This document shows positions 29,385 through 39,351 of a stretch of 40,741 nt of DNA, one piece after another. Every line of letters begins with the position of its first letter. The stretch's first letter is position 1. This DNA comes from Tenebrionibacter intestinalis (GTDB taxonomy: Bacteria > Pseudomonadota > Gammaproteobacteria > Enterobacterales > Enterobacteriaceae), in assembly GCF_016632365.1 (NCBI RefSeq), contig NZ_JAEPBH010000036.1, positions 1 to 40,741 on the forward strand, given 5' to 3'. Made by a program: the position numbers and the translations under genes. Under the pieces are notes generated by a model. That model was given only the letters and a program-made list of their open reading frames with translations, made no database searches and was not told the origin of the DNA.

Positions 29385-29548
29385 GCGCATTCATCGTCGT
29401 TGAGAGGAAGAGTTCATGTTATGCTACCATCATGCAGCCCGCTGATACCAGAAAAGGGCTTGTATCTTCATATCAGGGTAGCTATAGTGACGCCCCTTTG
29501 CCGCCTGGCGGTGGTAAATGGCTGGCGAATTAACAGCAGGAAGGTGGC

Positions 29549-29878
29549 ATGTCTGCACAACCAGTCGATATCCAAATTTTTGGGCGCTCGCTGCGGGTAA
29601 ACTGCCCGCCAGAACAGCGGGAAGCGCTCAGCAAAGCCGCAGAAGAGCTGGACCGGCGATTGCAGGATCTCAAAATCCGTACTCGGGTAAGCAACACCGA
29701 GCAACTGGTTTTCATTGCCGCGCTGAACATTTGCTACGAGCTTGAACAGGAAAAGCACAAAACCAGCGACTATGCCGCCAGTATGGAGCAACGTATCCGC
29801 ACGCTCCAGAAAACCCTTGAGCAGGCGTTGCTCGAACAGGGTCGCAATCCGGAAAGAACCGGACTAAAGTTTGAATAA
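29549..29878 (+). CDS. zapA: Cell division protein ZapA
   Basis: 109 residues, the E. coli length. ZapA binds FtsZ and bundles protofilaments at midcell. The N-terminal domain ([19 protein letters not shown]) binds FtsZ, and residues about 65-100 form the tetramerising coiled coil. The ATG is preceded by AGGAAGG at 29539-29545. It is upstream of 6S RNA, the conserved zapA-ssrS-fau arrangement, and divergent from ygfB. Confidence 0.96.
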   Translation: MSAQPVDIQIFGRSLRVNCPPEQREALSKAAEELDRRLQDLKIRTRVSNTEQLVFIAALNICYELEQEKHKTSDYAASMEQRIRTLQKTLEQALLEQGRNPERTGLKFE

Positions 29879-29920
29879 TACTTCATGGTCGGCTATGGTA
29901 GAGTAACTGTGAAGAACAAA

Positions 29921-30104
29921 ATTTCTCTGGGATGTTTGCAAGTGGGCCAGTCCCCTGAGCCGATATTTCATACCACAAGAATGTGACGCTCCACGAGCGG
30001 TGTGCATGCCCGGTTCGCCCGGGAAGCCTTAAGCTTGTGACGACGCATTCACCTTGAACCACGGGTTCAAGGGTTACAGCCCACGGCGGCATCCCGGAGA
30101 TTCC
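29921..30104 (+). ncRNA. ssrS: 6S RNA
   Basis: About 184 bases, closely matching E. coli 6S RNA. It begins ATTTCTCTGGGATGTT and ends CGGAGATTCC, whose ends pair, with a central bubble that mimics an open promoter (around CCTGAGCCGATATTTCATACC). It binds the sigma-70 holoenzyme in stationary phase. The co-transcribed fau gene starts 17 bases after its end. Confidence 0.96.
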
Positions 30105-30120
30105 TCTTTTTACGGCTTTT

Positions 30121-30717
30121 ATGACGCAAAGCGTACTTTCCCTTCCGACACGTCAACAAATTCGCCAGCAGGTACGCCAGCGCCGCCGCGGCCTTTCGGC
30201 ACGCGCGCAACGGCTTTACGCCCGCAGGGCCTGCGCACGCGCGCTGGCATATCCGCCAATAGCGCAGGCCCGTCGCCTTGCGGTTTTTCTCTCCTTCGAC
30301 GGTGAACTGAACACGCGTCCGCTGATTGATGCGCTGTGGCGTAACGGCCAACAGGTTTACCTGCCGGTACTGCACCCCTTCAGCCGGGGTAATCTGCTCT
30401 TTGTGCATTACTCGCCGCAAACGGCAATGACGCATAACGTGCTGAACATTGCCGAACCCCGCCTCGACGTACGCGCCGTTTTACCGCTCAATAAACTGGA
30501 TACGATCATTGTGCCAATGGTGGCCTTCGACCGAACCGGCCAACGTCTTGGCATGGGCGGCGGTTTTTATGATCGAACGCTGCAAAACTGGCGGCAACAC
30601 GGCTTTACGCCGGTCGGCTACGCCCACGACTGCCAGCAGGTAGAAGCGTTGCCTTCTGAATCCTGGGATATTCCGCTGCCGACCATTATTACGCCATCAC
30701 GCCTGTGGCAGTGGTAA
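30121..30717 (+). CDS. fau: 5-formyltetrahydrofolate cyclo-ligase
   Basis: 198 residues. It converts 5-formyl-THF to 5,10-methenyl-THF with ATP. Family signatures include FLSFDGELNTRPLI and VAFDRTGQRLGMGGGFYDRTL near residues 135-160. The ATG at 30121 lacks a strong ribosome site, but the N-terminal extension resembles the long form in E. coli. The N-terminal 40 residues are very basic. It is expressed with 6S RNA. It joins the folate theme of gcvT and ygfZ nearby. Confidence 0.93.
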   Translation: MTQSVLSLPTRQQIRQQVRQRRRGLSARAQRLYARRACARALAYPPIAQARRLAVFLSFDGELNTRPLIDALWRNGQQVYLPVLHPFSRGNLLFVHYSPQTAMTHNVLNIAEPRLDVRAVLPLNKLDTIIVPMVAFDRTGQRLGMGGGFYDRTLQNWRQHGFTPVGYAHDCQQVEALPSESWDIPLPTIITPSRLWQW

Positions 30718-30776
30718 AACCGCAGGCGTTCAATGGCTTAACTTCCCGACCGCTGCGTGTTTTGCCCCACAAAAAA

Positions 30777-30795
30777 GCCTCCGCGCTGCGAAGGC
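30777..30795 (-). terminator. serA terminator
   Basis: On the minus strand GCCTTCGC-AGC-GCGGAGGC followed by TTTTTTG, 24 bases after the serA stop. The inverse orientation also serves the end of fau. Confidence 0.85.
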
Positions 30796-30819
30796 CTGTG
30801 CTTAACTTATGGCGCGCAA

Positions 30820-32058
30820 TCAGTACAGCAGCCGCGCGCGAATCGTTCCCGGAATCGCTTTCATCGCATCAAGCGCTTTATCAGCCGTCTCTTTTTGCGC
30901 ATCAATATCAATCACGACATACCCCACCTGCGGCGATGTTTGCAGGTACTGCGCGGCAATGTTCACACCCTGTGCGGCGAAAATCTGGTTGATTGCCGTC
31001 AACACGCCCGGGCGGTTTTCATGAATATGCAGCAGGCGGCTGGTATTCGCGCTATGCTGCGGCAAAGAGACTTCCGGAAAATTTACAGCAGAGAGCGTCG
31101 AGCCGTTATCAGAATACTTGCTGAGTTTACCCGCCACTTCAATACCAATATTCTCCTGCGCTTCCTGAGTGGAGCCGCCAATGTGCGGCGTGAGAATTAC
31201 GTTATCAAACTCACACAGCGGCGAGGTGAACGGATCGCTGTTTGTGGCGGGTTCCGTCGGAAACACGTCAATCGCCGCGCCGGAAAGATGCCCGCTCGCC
31301 AGCGCATCGCACAGTGACGGGATATCCACCACCGTACCGCGCGAGGCATTAATCAACAGCGCCCCCGGCTTCATCAGCGTTAACTCCCGCGCGCTAATCA
31401 TATTTTTGGTGCTGGCATTTTCCGGCACATGCAGCGTAACCACATCGCTCATATTCAGCAAATCCGAGAGATGGTTTACCTGCGTGGCATTGCCAAGCGG
31501 CAGTTTATTTTCAATATCATAGAAATAGACGTGCATACCGAGCGATTCCGCCAGGATGCCAAGCTGGGTGCCAATATGGCCATAGCCGATGATGCCAAGC
31601 TTTTTACCGCGCGCTTCATAACACCCCACGGCCTGCTTGTGCCACACGCCGCGGTGCGCTTTAGCATTCGCCTGCGGCACCCCGCGCAGCAAAAGCAGCA
31701 GTTCGCCAATGACCAGCTCAGCCACGGAGCGGGTATTGGAAAAGGGCGCGTTGAACACCGGGATACCGCGTTTTGCCGCTGCGTTAAGATCGACCTGATT
31801 CGTACCGATACAAAAACAGCCCACTGCGACCAGTTTTTCAGCCGCAGCGAAAATTTCTTCGCTCAGGTGCGTTCGGGAGCGAATGCCAATAAAGTGCGCA
31901 TCGCGTACGGAGGCCTTCAGATCTTCGCTGTCGAGCGCCCCTTTATGAAATTCGATGTTGGTATAACCTGCCGCGCGCAGATTATCGATCGCCTTCTGGT
32001 GTACCCCCTCAACCAGAAGAAATTTAATCTTGTCCTTCTCCAGCGATACTTTTGCCAT
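30820..32058 (-). CDS. serA: D-3-phosphoglycerate dehydrogenase
   Basis: 412 residues. First step of serine synthesis, oxidising 3-phosphoglycerate with NAD. The substrate and NAD domain has GIIGYGHIGTQLG, GIRSRTHLSEE and the active-site segments INASRGTVVD and LTPHIGGSTQEAQ with the catalytic His. The C-terminal ACT domain (from about 340) binds serine for feedback inhibition. E. coli serA is controlled by Lrp and CRP; a CRP-like site is seen at 32267-32282. It lies downstream of rpiA on the same strand with its own leader. Confidence 0.97.
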   Translation of the reverse strand: MAKVSLEKDKIKFLLVEGVHQKAIDNLRAAGYTNIEFHKGALDSEDLKASVRDAHFIGIRSRTHLSEEIFAAAEKLVAVGCFCIGTNQVDLNAAAKRGIPVFNAPFSNTRSVAELVIGELLLLLRGVPQANAKAHRGVWHKQAVGCYEARGKKLGIIGYGHIGTQLGILAESLGMHVYFYDIENKLPLGNATQVNHLSDLLNMSDVVTLHVPENASTKNMISARELTLMKPGALLINASRGTVVDIPSLCDALASGHLSGAAIDVFPTEPATNSDPFTSPLCEFDNVILTPHIGGSTQEAQENIGIEVAGKLSKYSDNGSTLSAVNFPEVSLPQHSANTSRLLHIHENRPGVLTAINQIFAAQGVNIAAQYLQTSPQVGYVVIDIDAQKETADKALDAMKAIPGTIRARLLY

Positions 32059-32266
32059 GACCCGACCCTGTTTTATCTGAATTGTTCTGTTGTGTTCTAC
32101 CTGGCGGAAATAAACCAGCCTTGCCTCAACATATCAAAATTTGTGACTGCGGCAATATGAACGTTTGCGTCACTTTACTGAAGAAGAGGCAAGTAAAAGA
32201 AGAAAGCAGCACAAAAAACCAACATAGAAATTAAGAACAGAACAAAACCCGCAATGGTCAAAAATA

Positions 32267-32282
32267 TGTGACAGAAGTCACC
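32267..32282. promoter_or_regulatory. CRP-like site upstream of serA
   Basis: TGTGACAGAAGTCACC matches TGTGA-N6-TCACA at nine of ten positions. It is about 209 bases before the serA start. Confidence 0.4.
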
Positions 32283-32311
32283 AAATATCAGAGAGGGGAA
32301 ATTTCTTCAGC

Positions 32312-32333
32312 CCGGGGCGCGCCTGCGCCCCGG
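32312..32333 (-). terminator. rpiA terminator-like hairpin
   Basis: CCGGGGCGC / GCGCCCCGG with 4-base loop, 5 bases after the rpiA stop; the downstream tail is not T-rich. Confidence 0.5.
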
Positions 32334-32338
32334 TTGAA

Positions 32339-32998
32339 TCATTTTTTAATGGTTTTTACGCCATCGGCACCGCCAATAAGCGCAATGTCGGCGCCACGGC
32401 GGGCAAACAGCCCCACGGTCACAACGCCGGCAAGCGCGTTAATGGCATCTTCAAGCGCTACGGGATCGATAATTTCAAGCCCGTGTACATCGAGAATCAC
32501 ATTGCCATTATCCGTTACAACGTTCTGACGATACTCCGGGCGTCCGCCAAGCTTGACCAGTTCACGCGCGACGCTGCTGCGCGCCATAGGTATCACCTCT
32601 ACCGGCAGCGGAAAGCGGCCAAGTATCGCTACCTGCTTGGAAGCGTCGGCTATACAAACAAATGTTTTCGCCACCGAGGCAATAATTTTTTCACGGGTCA
32701 GCGCCGCGCCGCCGCCTTTGATCATCTGCATATTACCGTTGATCTCATCAGCGCCGTCGACATAAATCCCCAGGCTATCCACCTCGTTAAGATCGTAAAC
32801 CGCAATACCCAGCGCTTTAAGCTTCGCCGTGGAAGCGTCAGAACTGGATACCGCGCCATCAATCTGATGTTTGATTGTGCCAAGCGCATCGATAAAATGC
32901 GCGGCCGTCGAGCCTGTTCCTACACCGACAATAGTTCCCGGCTGCACATATTCCAGCGCGGCCCAGCCAACCGCTTTTTTCAGTTCATCCTGCGTCAT
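32339..32998 (-). CDS. rpiA: Ribose-5-phosphate isomerase A
   Basis: 219 residues from ATG 32998 ([12 protein letters not shown]), the E. coli length; the frame extends upstream to 33142 but with unrelated residues. It interconverts ribose-5-phosphate and ribulose-5-phosphate in the cytoplasm. Seen: [11 protein letters not shown] (phosphate loop), VDGADEI with catalytic Asp, and [12 protein letters not shown]. It is divergent from argP across a 170-base shared promoter region. Confidence 0.97.
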   Translation of the reverse strand: MTQDELKKAVGWAALEYVQPGTIVGVGTGSTAAHFIDALGTIKHQIDGAVSSSDASTAKLKALGIAVYDLNEVDSLGIYVDGADEINGNMQMIKGGGAALTREKIIASVAKTFVCIADASKQVAILGRFPLPVEVIPMARSSVARELVKLGGRPEYRQNVVTDNGNVILDVHGLEIIDPVALEDAINALAGVVTVGLFARRGADIALIGGADGVKTIKK

Positions 32999-33168
32999 CA
33001 TTCTTTGCCCGTGGTATGAAATATGACGCGCATTATAAAGCATCAGGTAAAAATTTGCGGCCAGGATCGCGGTAATAACGCCTGCGTCACAGGACGTAAT
33101 TTGCTGGATCGTCAGCAAAATTGTGTCATAGTGGCCTGGCAAGCGACCAGAAGGAGTGCAATATCATT

Positions 33169-34062
33169 ATGAAACGCCCGGACTACAGAACATTACAGGC
33201 GCTGGATGCGGTTATCCGCGAGCGTGGCTTTGAGCGCGCGGCGCAGAAGCTGTGCATTACCCAATCTGCGGTATCGCAGCGCATCAAACAACTGGAAAAT
33301 ATGTTCGGGCAACCGCTGCTGGTACGCACCATTCCGCCTCGCCCTACCGAACAGGGCCAGAGGCTGCTGGCGCTGCTGCGCCAGGTGGAGCTTCTGGAAG
33401 ACGAATGGCTGGGAGATGAGCAAACCGGCTCCACGCCGCTGCTGCTGTCGCTTGCGGTTAACGCCGATAGCCTGGCGACCTGGTTTCTGCCCGCGCTGGC
33501 GCCGGTGCTGGTCGATTCTCCGGTTCGCCTGAATTTACAGGTGGAAGACGAAACCCGCACGCAGGAGCGCCTGCGCCGCGGCGAAGTGGTGGGCGCCGTC
33601 AGTATCCAGCCCCAGCCGCTGCCAAGCTGCCTTGTGGATAAACTGGGCGCGCTCGATTATCTGTTTGTGGGTTCAAAAGCGTTTTCCGAGCGGTACTTCC
33701 CAAACGGCGTCACCCGTTCGGCGCTGCTGAAAGCGCCCGCCGTGGCCTTTGATCATCTTGATGATATGCATCAGGCCTTTTTGCAGCAAAATTTCGACCT
33801 GCCTCCCGGCAGCGTACCGTGTCATATCGTTAATTCATCCGAAGCCTTTGTTCAGCTTGCACGCCAGGGCACCACCTGCTGTATGATCCCGCATCTGCAA
33901 ATTGAGCGCGAGCTGGCAAGCGGCGAGTTGATTGATTTGACGCCGGGGCTTTTCCAGCGTCGCATGCTGTTCTGGCACCGTTTTGCGCCTGAAAGCCGCA
34001 TGATGCGAAATGTTACCGACGCGCTGCTGTCTTATGGCCACCGCGTATTGCGCCAGGATTGA
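33169..34062 (+). CDS. argP: LysR-type regulator ArgP (IciA)
   Basis: 297 residues from ATG 33169 ([20 protein letters not shown]), the E. coli length, with AAGGAG at 33151-33156 as ribosome site. The winged helix-turn-helix ([20 protein letters not shown], about 18-40) binds DNA; the rest is a LysR effector domain. Known: ArgP activates argO, an arginine exporter, with arginine as co-effector and lysine as antagonist. Its target argO lies nearby at 35132-35767. A strong terminator follows at 34116-34168. Confidence 0.97.
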   Translation: MKRPDYRTLQALDAVIRERGFERAAQKLCITQSAVSQRIKQLENMFGQPLLVRTIPPRPTEQGQRLLALLRQVELLEDEWLGDEQTGSTPLLLSLAVNADSLATWFLPALAPVLVDSPVRLNLQVEDETRTQERLRRGEVVGAVSIQPQPLPSCLVDKLGALDYLFVGSKAFSERYFPNGVTRSALLKAPAVAFDHLDDMHQAFLQQNFDLPPGSVPCHIVNSSEAFVQLARQGTTCCMIPHLQIERELASGELIDLTPGLFQRRMLFWHRFAPESRMMRNVTDALLSYGHRVLRQD

Positions 34063-34072
34063 ATAAACAGAA

Positions 34073-34110
34073 AAAAAAGGCCCGACGCCGCCAGCATCCC
34101 CACGCAGGCC
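34073..34110 (-). terminator. yggE terminator
   Basis: On the minus strand AGGCC / GGCCT close a long loop followed by eight T-residues (34071-34078), a plausible terminator for yggE. Confidence 0.5.
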
Positions 34111-34115
34111 TGAAT

Positions 34116-34168
34116 GCCCGCCCGTTAAACCGCGCAGAATAATGGCGTGGTTTAACAGGCGGCTTTTT
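34116..34168 (+). terminator. argP terminator
   Basis: A long stem, GCCCGCCCGTTAAACCGCGC against GCGTGGTTTAACAGGCGGC (a few mismatches), is followed by TTTTT at 34164-34168. Confidence 0.8.
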
Positions 34169-34200
34169 ACGACTGCTACGCGCCCGGAACGGGCATTGCG

Positions 34201-34962
34201 TTACTGCGCGCCGTCGTTTTTCGCAACAGCAGGCTGCTCGCTAAGCTGCCCGCCCGGCTGCAGTTCAAATACTACATCGACCCGATCGTCAAACTGTATC
34301 GTCTGCTGATCGTAAGTTTCCTGCGCGCTAACCGGTGCGGAATCAGCGGCTTTCATCATGCGTACCATCGGTACCGGGCGATAGTTCGCCACGTGATAGC
34401 GCACGCTGTAAACCGGGCCGAGTTTACTGTTAAAGCCCTGGGCCAGCTTGCGCGCCTGCGCTGTCGCGTCGTCAATGGCCGCTTTGCGCGCTTTATCTTT
34501 GTACTGTTCCGGATTCGCCACCCCCATCGTTACCGAACGAATTTCGTTCAGCCCGGCCTTCAGCGCGCCGTCCAGCAGCTCATTTAACCGATCCAACTGG
34601 CGTACAGTCACTTCAACGGAACGCACTGCGGCGTACCCCTTAAGCTGAGATTTGCCATCTTTCAGGTAGTCATATTCCGGCTGCGTACGCAGATTCGCAG
34701 AGCTGATGTCTTTTTTCTCCACGCCGCTCTTTTGCAGGAAGGTGAGGTATTCGGCCACACGATCGTCAGCCTGTTTTTTGGCGTTGGCGGCATCCTTCGC
34801 CGATACTTTTACCTCAATGGCAACAGTAGCGATATCCGGCGCAGCGTCAACGCTGGCGGCGCCTGACGTCACGACATGCGGCCCGTCAGGTAATTCATTT
34901 GCCTGCACGGCAAATGTTGCGAACCCCAACACGGCGACCAACGCTAAAAGTTTAAACTTCAC
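34201..34962 (-). CDS. yggE: SIMPL-domain periplasmic protein YggE
   Basis: 253 residues from GTG 34962 (V read as Met, MKFKLLALVAVLGF), chosen because GGAGG lies upstream and E. coli begins alike. The open frame further upstream is not coding. There is a signal peptide with probable cleavage after VQA (about residue 20). Residues 25-240 form the DUF541/SIMPL fold seen in E. coli YggE, which is associated with oxidative stress tolerance; the mechanism is unknown. It lies downstream of argO on the same strand. Confidence 0.93.
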   Translation of the reverse strand: MKFKLLALVAVLGFATFAVQANELPDGPHVVTSGAASVDAAPDIATVAIEVKVSAKDAANAKKQADDRVAEYLTFLQKSGVEKKDISSANLRTQPEYDYLKDGKSQLKGYAAVRSVEVTVRQLDRLNELLDGALKAGLNEIRSVTMGVANPEQYKDKARKAAIDDATAQARKLAQGFNSKLGPVYSVRYHVANYRPVPMVRMMKAADSAPVSAQETYDQQTIQFDDRVDVVFELQPGGQLSEQPAVAKNDGAQ

Positions 34963-35131
34963 TGTATTACCTCCGTACCTTGTTCCACATGGTTTTCCCC
35001 CACTGCGCGGAGAAAAGTCCGTAAAATGTATCATTACTGGCGCCGAACCAGAATAGCTTAACGTCCAGGATGGACAATGCCTCGCAAAAACATAGCTTGC
35101 GTGAAAAGAAAATCTATTGGATTGGAGATAG

Positions 35132-35767
35132 TCACGCGAACAGCGGCATAAGGTGGCGCGCTGCGTCGTGCGCCAGGCGCAAGGCGATAACAATCATAAT
35201 GATACCTACCGCCGCGTTAATCATTCGCTGCGCCGGTACGGTACACAGCTTTGGCGCAAGCCAGGCTGCAAGCAGCGCAAGGCTAAAAAACCATAAGAAA
35301 GAGGCGCTGATGGTGCCAATGGCGAACCATCGCTTTGGCGCCATCTCCAGTTGCCCGCCGAGACTGCCCAGCACGACGAAGGTATCAAGGTAAACGTGGG
35401 GATTAAGCCAGGTCACCGCAAGCATGGAAATGATTATCCTGAGCCGCCCCTGCTTCATTACCCCGGTCTGCAACAGATTAATGTCACGGCGCATTGCCGC
35501 GCGCAGCGCGCCCCAGCCGTACCAGAGCAGGAAGCCCACGCCCCCCCACGTTACCAGCATTAACAACCATGACGAATGCGACAGCAGCGCGCTGCCGCCA
35601 AATATCCCGGCGCAGATCAACACTAAATCACTCAATGCGCACAGCAACGCCACCATCAGATGATACTGGCGGCGTATACCCTGATTCATCACAAAAGCAT
35701 TTTGCGGCCCCAGCGGCAAAATCATCGCCGCTCCCAGCGTAAAGCCCTGAAAATAATATGACAACAC
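35132..35767 (-). CDS. argO: Arginine exporter ArgO (LysE family)
   Basis: 211 residues from GTG 35767 ([26 protein letters not shown]), exactly the E. coli length. The frame stays open to 35893, but that region contains the mscS terminator hairpin and is not coding. Six hydrophobic segments and the LysE-family motif GPQNAFV near residue 20 mark an inner-membrane amino-acid exporter. It exports arginine and toxic analogues such as canavanine and is activated by ArgP, encoded about 1.1 kb away. Confidence 0.94.
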   Translation of the reverse strand: MLSYYFQGFTLGAAMILPLGPQNAFVMNQGIRRQYHLMVALLCALSDLVLICAGIFGGSALLSHSSWLLMLVTWGGVGFLLWYGWGALRAAMRRDINLLQTGVMKQGRLRIIISMLAVTWLNPHVYLDTFVVLGSLGGQLEMAPKRWFAIGTISASFLWFFSLALLAAWLAPKLCTVPAQRMINAAVGIIMIVIALRLAHDAARHLMPLFA

Positions 35768-35881
35768 GCTACGTTCTCTCACTTCACAGAATGAGGCAAA
35801 GTGTAACGGGCAAAAAACATTAGCGGAAATAGTTAATTTTAATCGACGATAAAAAAAATTAATGTTAAAGCGCAATGAAAA

Positions 35882-35900
35882 GGGCCGTTGCAAGCGGCCC
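35882..35900 (-). terminator. mscS terminator
   Basis: On the minus strand GGGCCG-CTTGCAA-CGGCCC followed by TTTTC, 14 bases after the mscS stop. Confidence 0.85.
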
Positions 35901-35913
35901 CCAGATAAACAGG

Positions 35914-36783
35914 CTATGGCTGGCGGGATTGCGTCGATTGCGGCGCCTGACTTACATGCACATCCATTTGTGGGTAAGGAAAGCTGATGCCTTTCTCATC
36001 AAAGGCGCGCTTAATGCGCTCAAGCACATCCCAGTAAACCTCCTGCAGATCGCCGCTTTTGCTCCAGGTGCGCACGACATAATTTACCGTTGATGGCCCC
36101 AGTTCATTCAGGCGAACCGTTATACCGCGCTCTTTCAGAATACGATCGTCTGCTTCAACAATATCTTTGAGAGTCTTAAGGACTTCATCGGTATCGGCAT
36201 CATAAGAAACGCCAATGATAAACTCATTGCGGCGTTCCGGTTCACGGGAAAAATTAATAATATTACCCGCGATAATTTTACCGTTTGGCACCACCACCAT
36301 TTTGCCGTCAGCCGTGCGCAACGTGGTGGAAAAGATCTGTACATTGTTAACGGTGCCGGCAACGCCGCCGAGATCAACATACTCCCCTGCGCGAAACGGG
36401 CGGAATGTCACCAGCAGCACGCCCGCCGCCAGGTTAGACAGCGACCCCTGTAGCGCCAGCCCCACGGCTAAACCCGCAGCGCCGAGCACGGCAATAACGG
36501 ATGCGGTCTGTACGCCCACGCGTCCCAGCGCAGCAATCAGCGTAAAAGCAATAATGCCATAACGCACCAGCACCGACAGGAAATCAGCCACGGTGCTGTC
36601 AATGTGGCGCTTGCGCATTAGGCGATCCACCGCTGCGGAAACCGTGCGGGCAATAATCAGGCCGACAATAATAATGGCGATCGCTGCAACGATATTAACC
36701 GCGTAGCTAATCAGCAGCGTCTGATGGCGCACCAGCCAACTCCCGGCATTATTAATACCATTTATTACGTTAAGATCATCCAT
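35914..36783 (-). CDS. mscS: Small-conductance mechanosensitive channel MscS
   Basis: 289 residues (E. coli 286). An inner-membrane heptamer that opens on osmotic downshock. Three membrane helices lie at about 30-125; the pore helix has the Gly/Ala pattern [25 protein letters not shown] broken here only by length, with conserved Gln-Gly at its kink. The beta domain follows (about 130-180; [14 protein letters not shown]) and then the vestibule domain. Its start is 187 bases after the fbaA stop; a terminator lies between, so it has its own promoter. Confidence 0.96.
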   Translation of the reverse strand: MDDLNVINGINNAGSWLVRHQTLLISYAVNIVAAIAIIIVGLIIARTVSAAVDRLMRKRHIDSTVADFLSVLVRYGIIAFTLIAALGRVGVQTASVIAVLGAAGLAVGLALQGSLSNLAAGVLLVTFRPFRAGEYVDLGGVAGTVNNVQIFSTTLRTADGKMVVVPNGKIIAGNIINFSREPERRNEFIIGVSYDADTDEVLKTLKDIVEADDRILKERGITVRLNELGPSTVNYVVRTWSKSGDLQEVYWDVLERIKRAFDEKGISFPYPQMDVHVSQAPQSTQSRQP

Positions 36784-36921
36784 TCACGAGTCCTTCTTAC
36801 GTTAAATCAGGTAAAAATCGCTGCCCGTTAAAGCAACACGTCCGTAAAGCGTAAGCAAAAGCAGCGTAGTATACCAGATTACAACTGTTTCATCTTTTGT
36901 GACCCGGCGACAAAACGGTAT

Positions 36922-36947
36922 AAAAAAGCCCGCCGTATTTGGCGGGC
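36922..36947 (-). terminator. fbaA terminator
   Basis: On the minus strand GCCCGCC-AAATAC-GGCGGGC followed by TTTTTTATA; a very strong intrinsic terminator. Confidence 0.93.
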
Positions 36948-36970
36948 CTGATGGCTAAGCGAACAATGAT

Positions 36971-38047
36971 TTACAGCACGTCAACCGCGTTGAGCTCTTT
37001 AAACGCCTGTTCCAGACGCGCAATCATGCTGTTCTGACCTGCACGCAGCCATACGCGCGGATCGTAGTATTTCTTGTTCGGCTGGTCTTCGCCTTTCGGG
37101 TTGCCCAACTGCCCCTGCAGATACGCTTCGTTTTCTTTGTAGTAGTTCAGGATACCTTCCCAGGTTGCCCACTGGGTATCGGTATCGATATTCATTTTTA
37201 CTACGCCATAGCTTACGGAGTCTTTAATCTCCTGCGCAGAAGAACCCGAACCGCCGTGGAAAACAAAGTTCAGGCTGTTGTGCGGCAGGTTGTGTTTTTC
37301 AGAAACGTATTTCTGAGAGTCACGCAGGATGGTCGGTGTCAAGACCACATTGCCCGGCTTGTAAACGCCGTGAACGTTGCCGAAGGAGGCCGCAATGGTG
37401 AAACGCGGGCTGATAGCGTTCAGTTTCGTGTACGCATAATCGACATCTTCCGGCTGAGTATACAGGGCGGAAGCGTCCATGTGGCTATTGTCTACGCCGT
37501 CTTCTTCACCGCCGGTGCAGCCCAGCTCAATTTCCAACGTCATGTCCATTTTAGCCATGCGCGCCAGATACTTAGAACAGATCTCGATGTTTTCTTCCAG
37601 CGACTCTTCAGACAGGTCGATCATGTGAGAAGAGAACAGCGGTTTACCGGTGGCGGCAAAGTGTTTTTCGCCGGCATCCAGCAGACCGTCTATCCACGGC
37701 AGCAATTTCTTCGCGCAGTGGTCGGTGTGCAGGATAACAGGAACGCCGTAGTGCTCCGCCATCTGATGGACGTGATGCGCGCCGGAAATTGCGCCCAGAA
37801 TAGCAGCCTGCTGGCCTTCGCCTTTAAAGCCTTTACCCGCAATAAACTGCGCGCCGCCGTTAGAGAACTGAACGATAACCGGCGCTTTCACTTTAGCTGC
37901 GGTTTCCAGAACGGCATTAATGGAATCGGTGCCCACACAATTCACCGCCGGCAGAGCAAAGTTGTTTTCTTTTGCTACCTGGAACACTTTTTGTACGTCA
38001 TCACCAGTGATCACGCCTGGTTTTACGAAATCAAAAATTTTAGACAT
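36971..38047 (-). CDS. fbaA: Class II fructose-1,6-bisphosphate aldolase
   Basis: 358 residues from ATG 38047 (MSKIFDFVKPGVITG), one shorter than E. coli. It cleaves fructose-1,6-bisphosphate in glycolysis, using zinc. Metal ligands and active-site segments are seen: HTDHCAKKLLPW, ELGCTGGEEDGVD, FGNVHGVYKPGN, FHGGSGSSAQE and NIDTDTQWA. A longer frame to 38089 lacks similarity. It follows pgk after about 90 bases, where a hairpin may give partial termination. Confidence 0.97.
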   Translation of the reverse strand: MSKIFDFVKPGVITGDDVQKVFQVAKENNFALPAVNCVGTDSINAVLETAAKVKAPVIVQFSNGGAQFIAGKGFKGEGQQAAILGAISGAHHVHQMAEHYGVPVILHTDHCAKKLLPWIDGLLDAGEKHFAATGKPLFSSHMIDLSEESLEENIEICSKYLARMAKMDMTLEIELGCTGGEEDGVDNSHMDASALYTQPEDVDYAYTKLNAISPRFTIAASFGNVHGVYKPGNVVLTPTILRDSQKYVSEKHNLPHNSLNFVFHGGSGSSAQEIKDSVSYGVVKMNIDTDTQWATWEGILNYYKENEAYLQGQLGNPKGEDQPNKKYYDPRVWLRAGQNSMIARLEQAFKELNAVDVL

Positions 38048-38107
38048 GTTACGTAATCCTACAGCCGAGAGAAAAGAGTTGCGCGCCATGATATCAAAGC
38101 GCGCGAA

Positions 38108-38130
38108 AAACAGGGCAGGTTCGCCTGCCC
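38108..38130 (-). terminator. pgk-fbaA intercistronic hairpin
   Basis: GGGCAGG-CGAA-CCTGCCC on the minus strand, followed by TGTTTTTCG, 8 bases after the pgk stop. It resembles an intrinsic terminator and may partly uncouple pgk from fbaA. Confidence 0.7.
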
Positions 38131-38138
38131 TTACAGTC

Positions 38139-39302
38139 TTATTTTTTAGCGCGCTCTTCGAGCATGGCTACCGCCGGTAGCACTTTGCCTTCCACGAACT
38201 CCAGGAATGCGCCGCCGCCGGTGGAGATGTAGGAGATCTTATCAGCGATACCAAACAGATCGATGGCCGCCAGCGTATCGCCGCCGCCTGCGATGGAAAA
38301 TCCTTCGCTGTCGGCAATCGCGTTGGCAATAATTTCGGTGCCTTTGCGGAAGTTCGGGAATTCGAACACGCCAACCGGGCCGTTCCAGAGGATAGTTTTG
38401 GCGTTTTTCAGAATGTCGGCAAGCTTCTGCGCAGACTCGTCGCCCAGGTCCAGGATCTGCTCGTCGTCTTTAATATCATTGACCGATTTCAGCGTTGCAG
38501 GCGCTGTTTCAGAGAACTCGGTCGCAACGCGTACGTCAGTCGGCACAGGAATGTCGCACTCGCCAAGCAGGCGTTTGGCTTCGCCCACCAGGTCCGCTTC
38601 GTACAGGGATTTACCCACGTTATAGCCCTGAGCGGCAACAAAGGTATTCGCAATACCGCCGCCGACGATAAGTTTATCGGCGATTTTGGACAGTGAATCC
38701 AGCACGGTCAGTTTCGTTGAGACTTTAGAACCGCCGACAATAGCGACCATCGGGCGCGCCGGCTCTTTGAGCGCTTTACCCAGCGCCTCCAGCTCAGCGG
38801 CCAGCAGCGGGCCTGCGCAGGCAATCTCTGCAAATTTGCCCACGCCGTGGGTTGACGCCTGCGCGCGGTGCGCGGTGCCGAAAGCGTCCATAACAAAGAC
38901 GTCGCACAGCGCCGCGTATTTTTTGGACAGGATTTCGTCGTCTTTCTTTTCGCCTTTATTGAAACGCACGTTTTCCAGCACCACCAGCTCACCGGCGGCG
39001 ACGTCAACGCCATCAAGGTAATCTTTAGCCAGGCGAACCGGGTTAGAGAGCTTGTCTTTGAGGTAGTTAACAACCGGCAGCAGAGAGAATTCTTCGTTAT
39101 ATTCGCCTTCGGTTGGACGACCCAGATGGGAAGTAACCATCACTTTCGCGCCCTGCTTCAACGCCAGCTCGATGGTCGGCAGGGAGGCGCGGATACGGGC
39201 ATCGCTCGTCACTTTGCCATCTTTAACCGGCACGTTCAGATCGGCGCGGATCAGTACGCGTTTCCCAGCCAGATCCAGATCGGTCATCTTAATTACAGAC
39301 AT
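38139..39302 (-). CDS. pgk: Phosphoglycerate kinase
   Basis: 387 residues from ATG 39302 ([14 protein letters not shown]), the E. coli length; the upstream five codons are not conserved. It makes ATP from 1,3-bisphosphoglycerate. Seen: [49 protein letters not shown] and GGGDTLAAI, i.e. both substrate domains and the ATP site. It starts about 49 bases after epd in a shared operon under a Cra-like site. Confidence 0.98.
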   Translation of the reverse strand: MSVIKMTDLDLAGKRVLIRADLNVPVKDGKVTSDARIRASLPTIELALKQGAKVMVTSHLGRPTEGEYNEEFSLLPVVNYLKDKLSNPVRLAKDYLDGVDVAAGELVVLENVRFNKGEKKDDEILSKKYAALCDVFVMDAFGTAHRAQASTHGVGKFAEIACAGPLLAAELEALGKALKEPARPMVAIVGGSKVSTKLTVLDSLSKIADKLIVGGGIANTFVAAQGYNVGKSLYEADLVGEAKRLLGECDIPVPTDVRVATEFSETAPATLKSVNDIKDDEQILDLGDESAQKLADILKNAKTILWNGPVGVFEFPNFRKGTEIIANAIADSEGFSIAGGGDTLAAIDLFGIADKISYISTGGGAFLEFVEGKVLPAVAMLEERAKK

Positions 39303-39351
39303 GGTGAATCCTCTCATTGATTCTTAAAGTTTTGCGGACGCAAACCGCGCC

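Noticed and set aside
35768..35893. N-terminal extension of argO
   Set aside because: It would run over the mscS terminator hairpin; the GTG at 35767 gives exactly the E. coli length.
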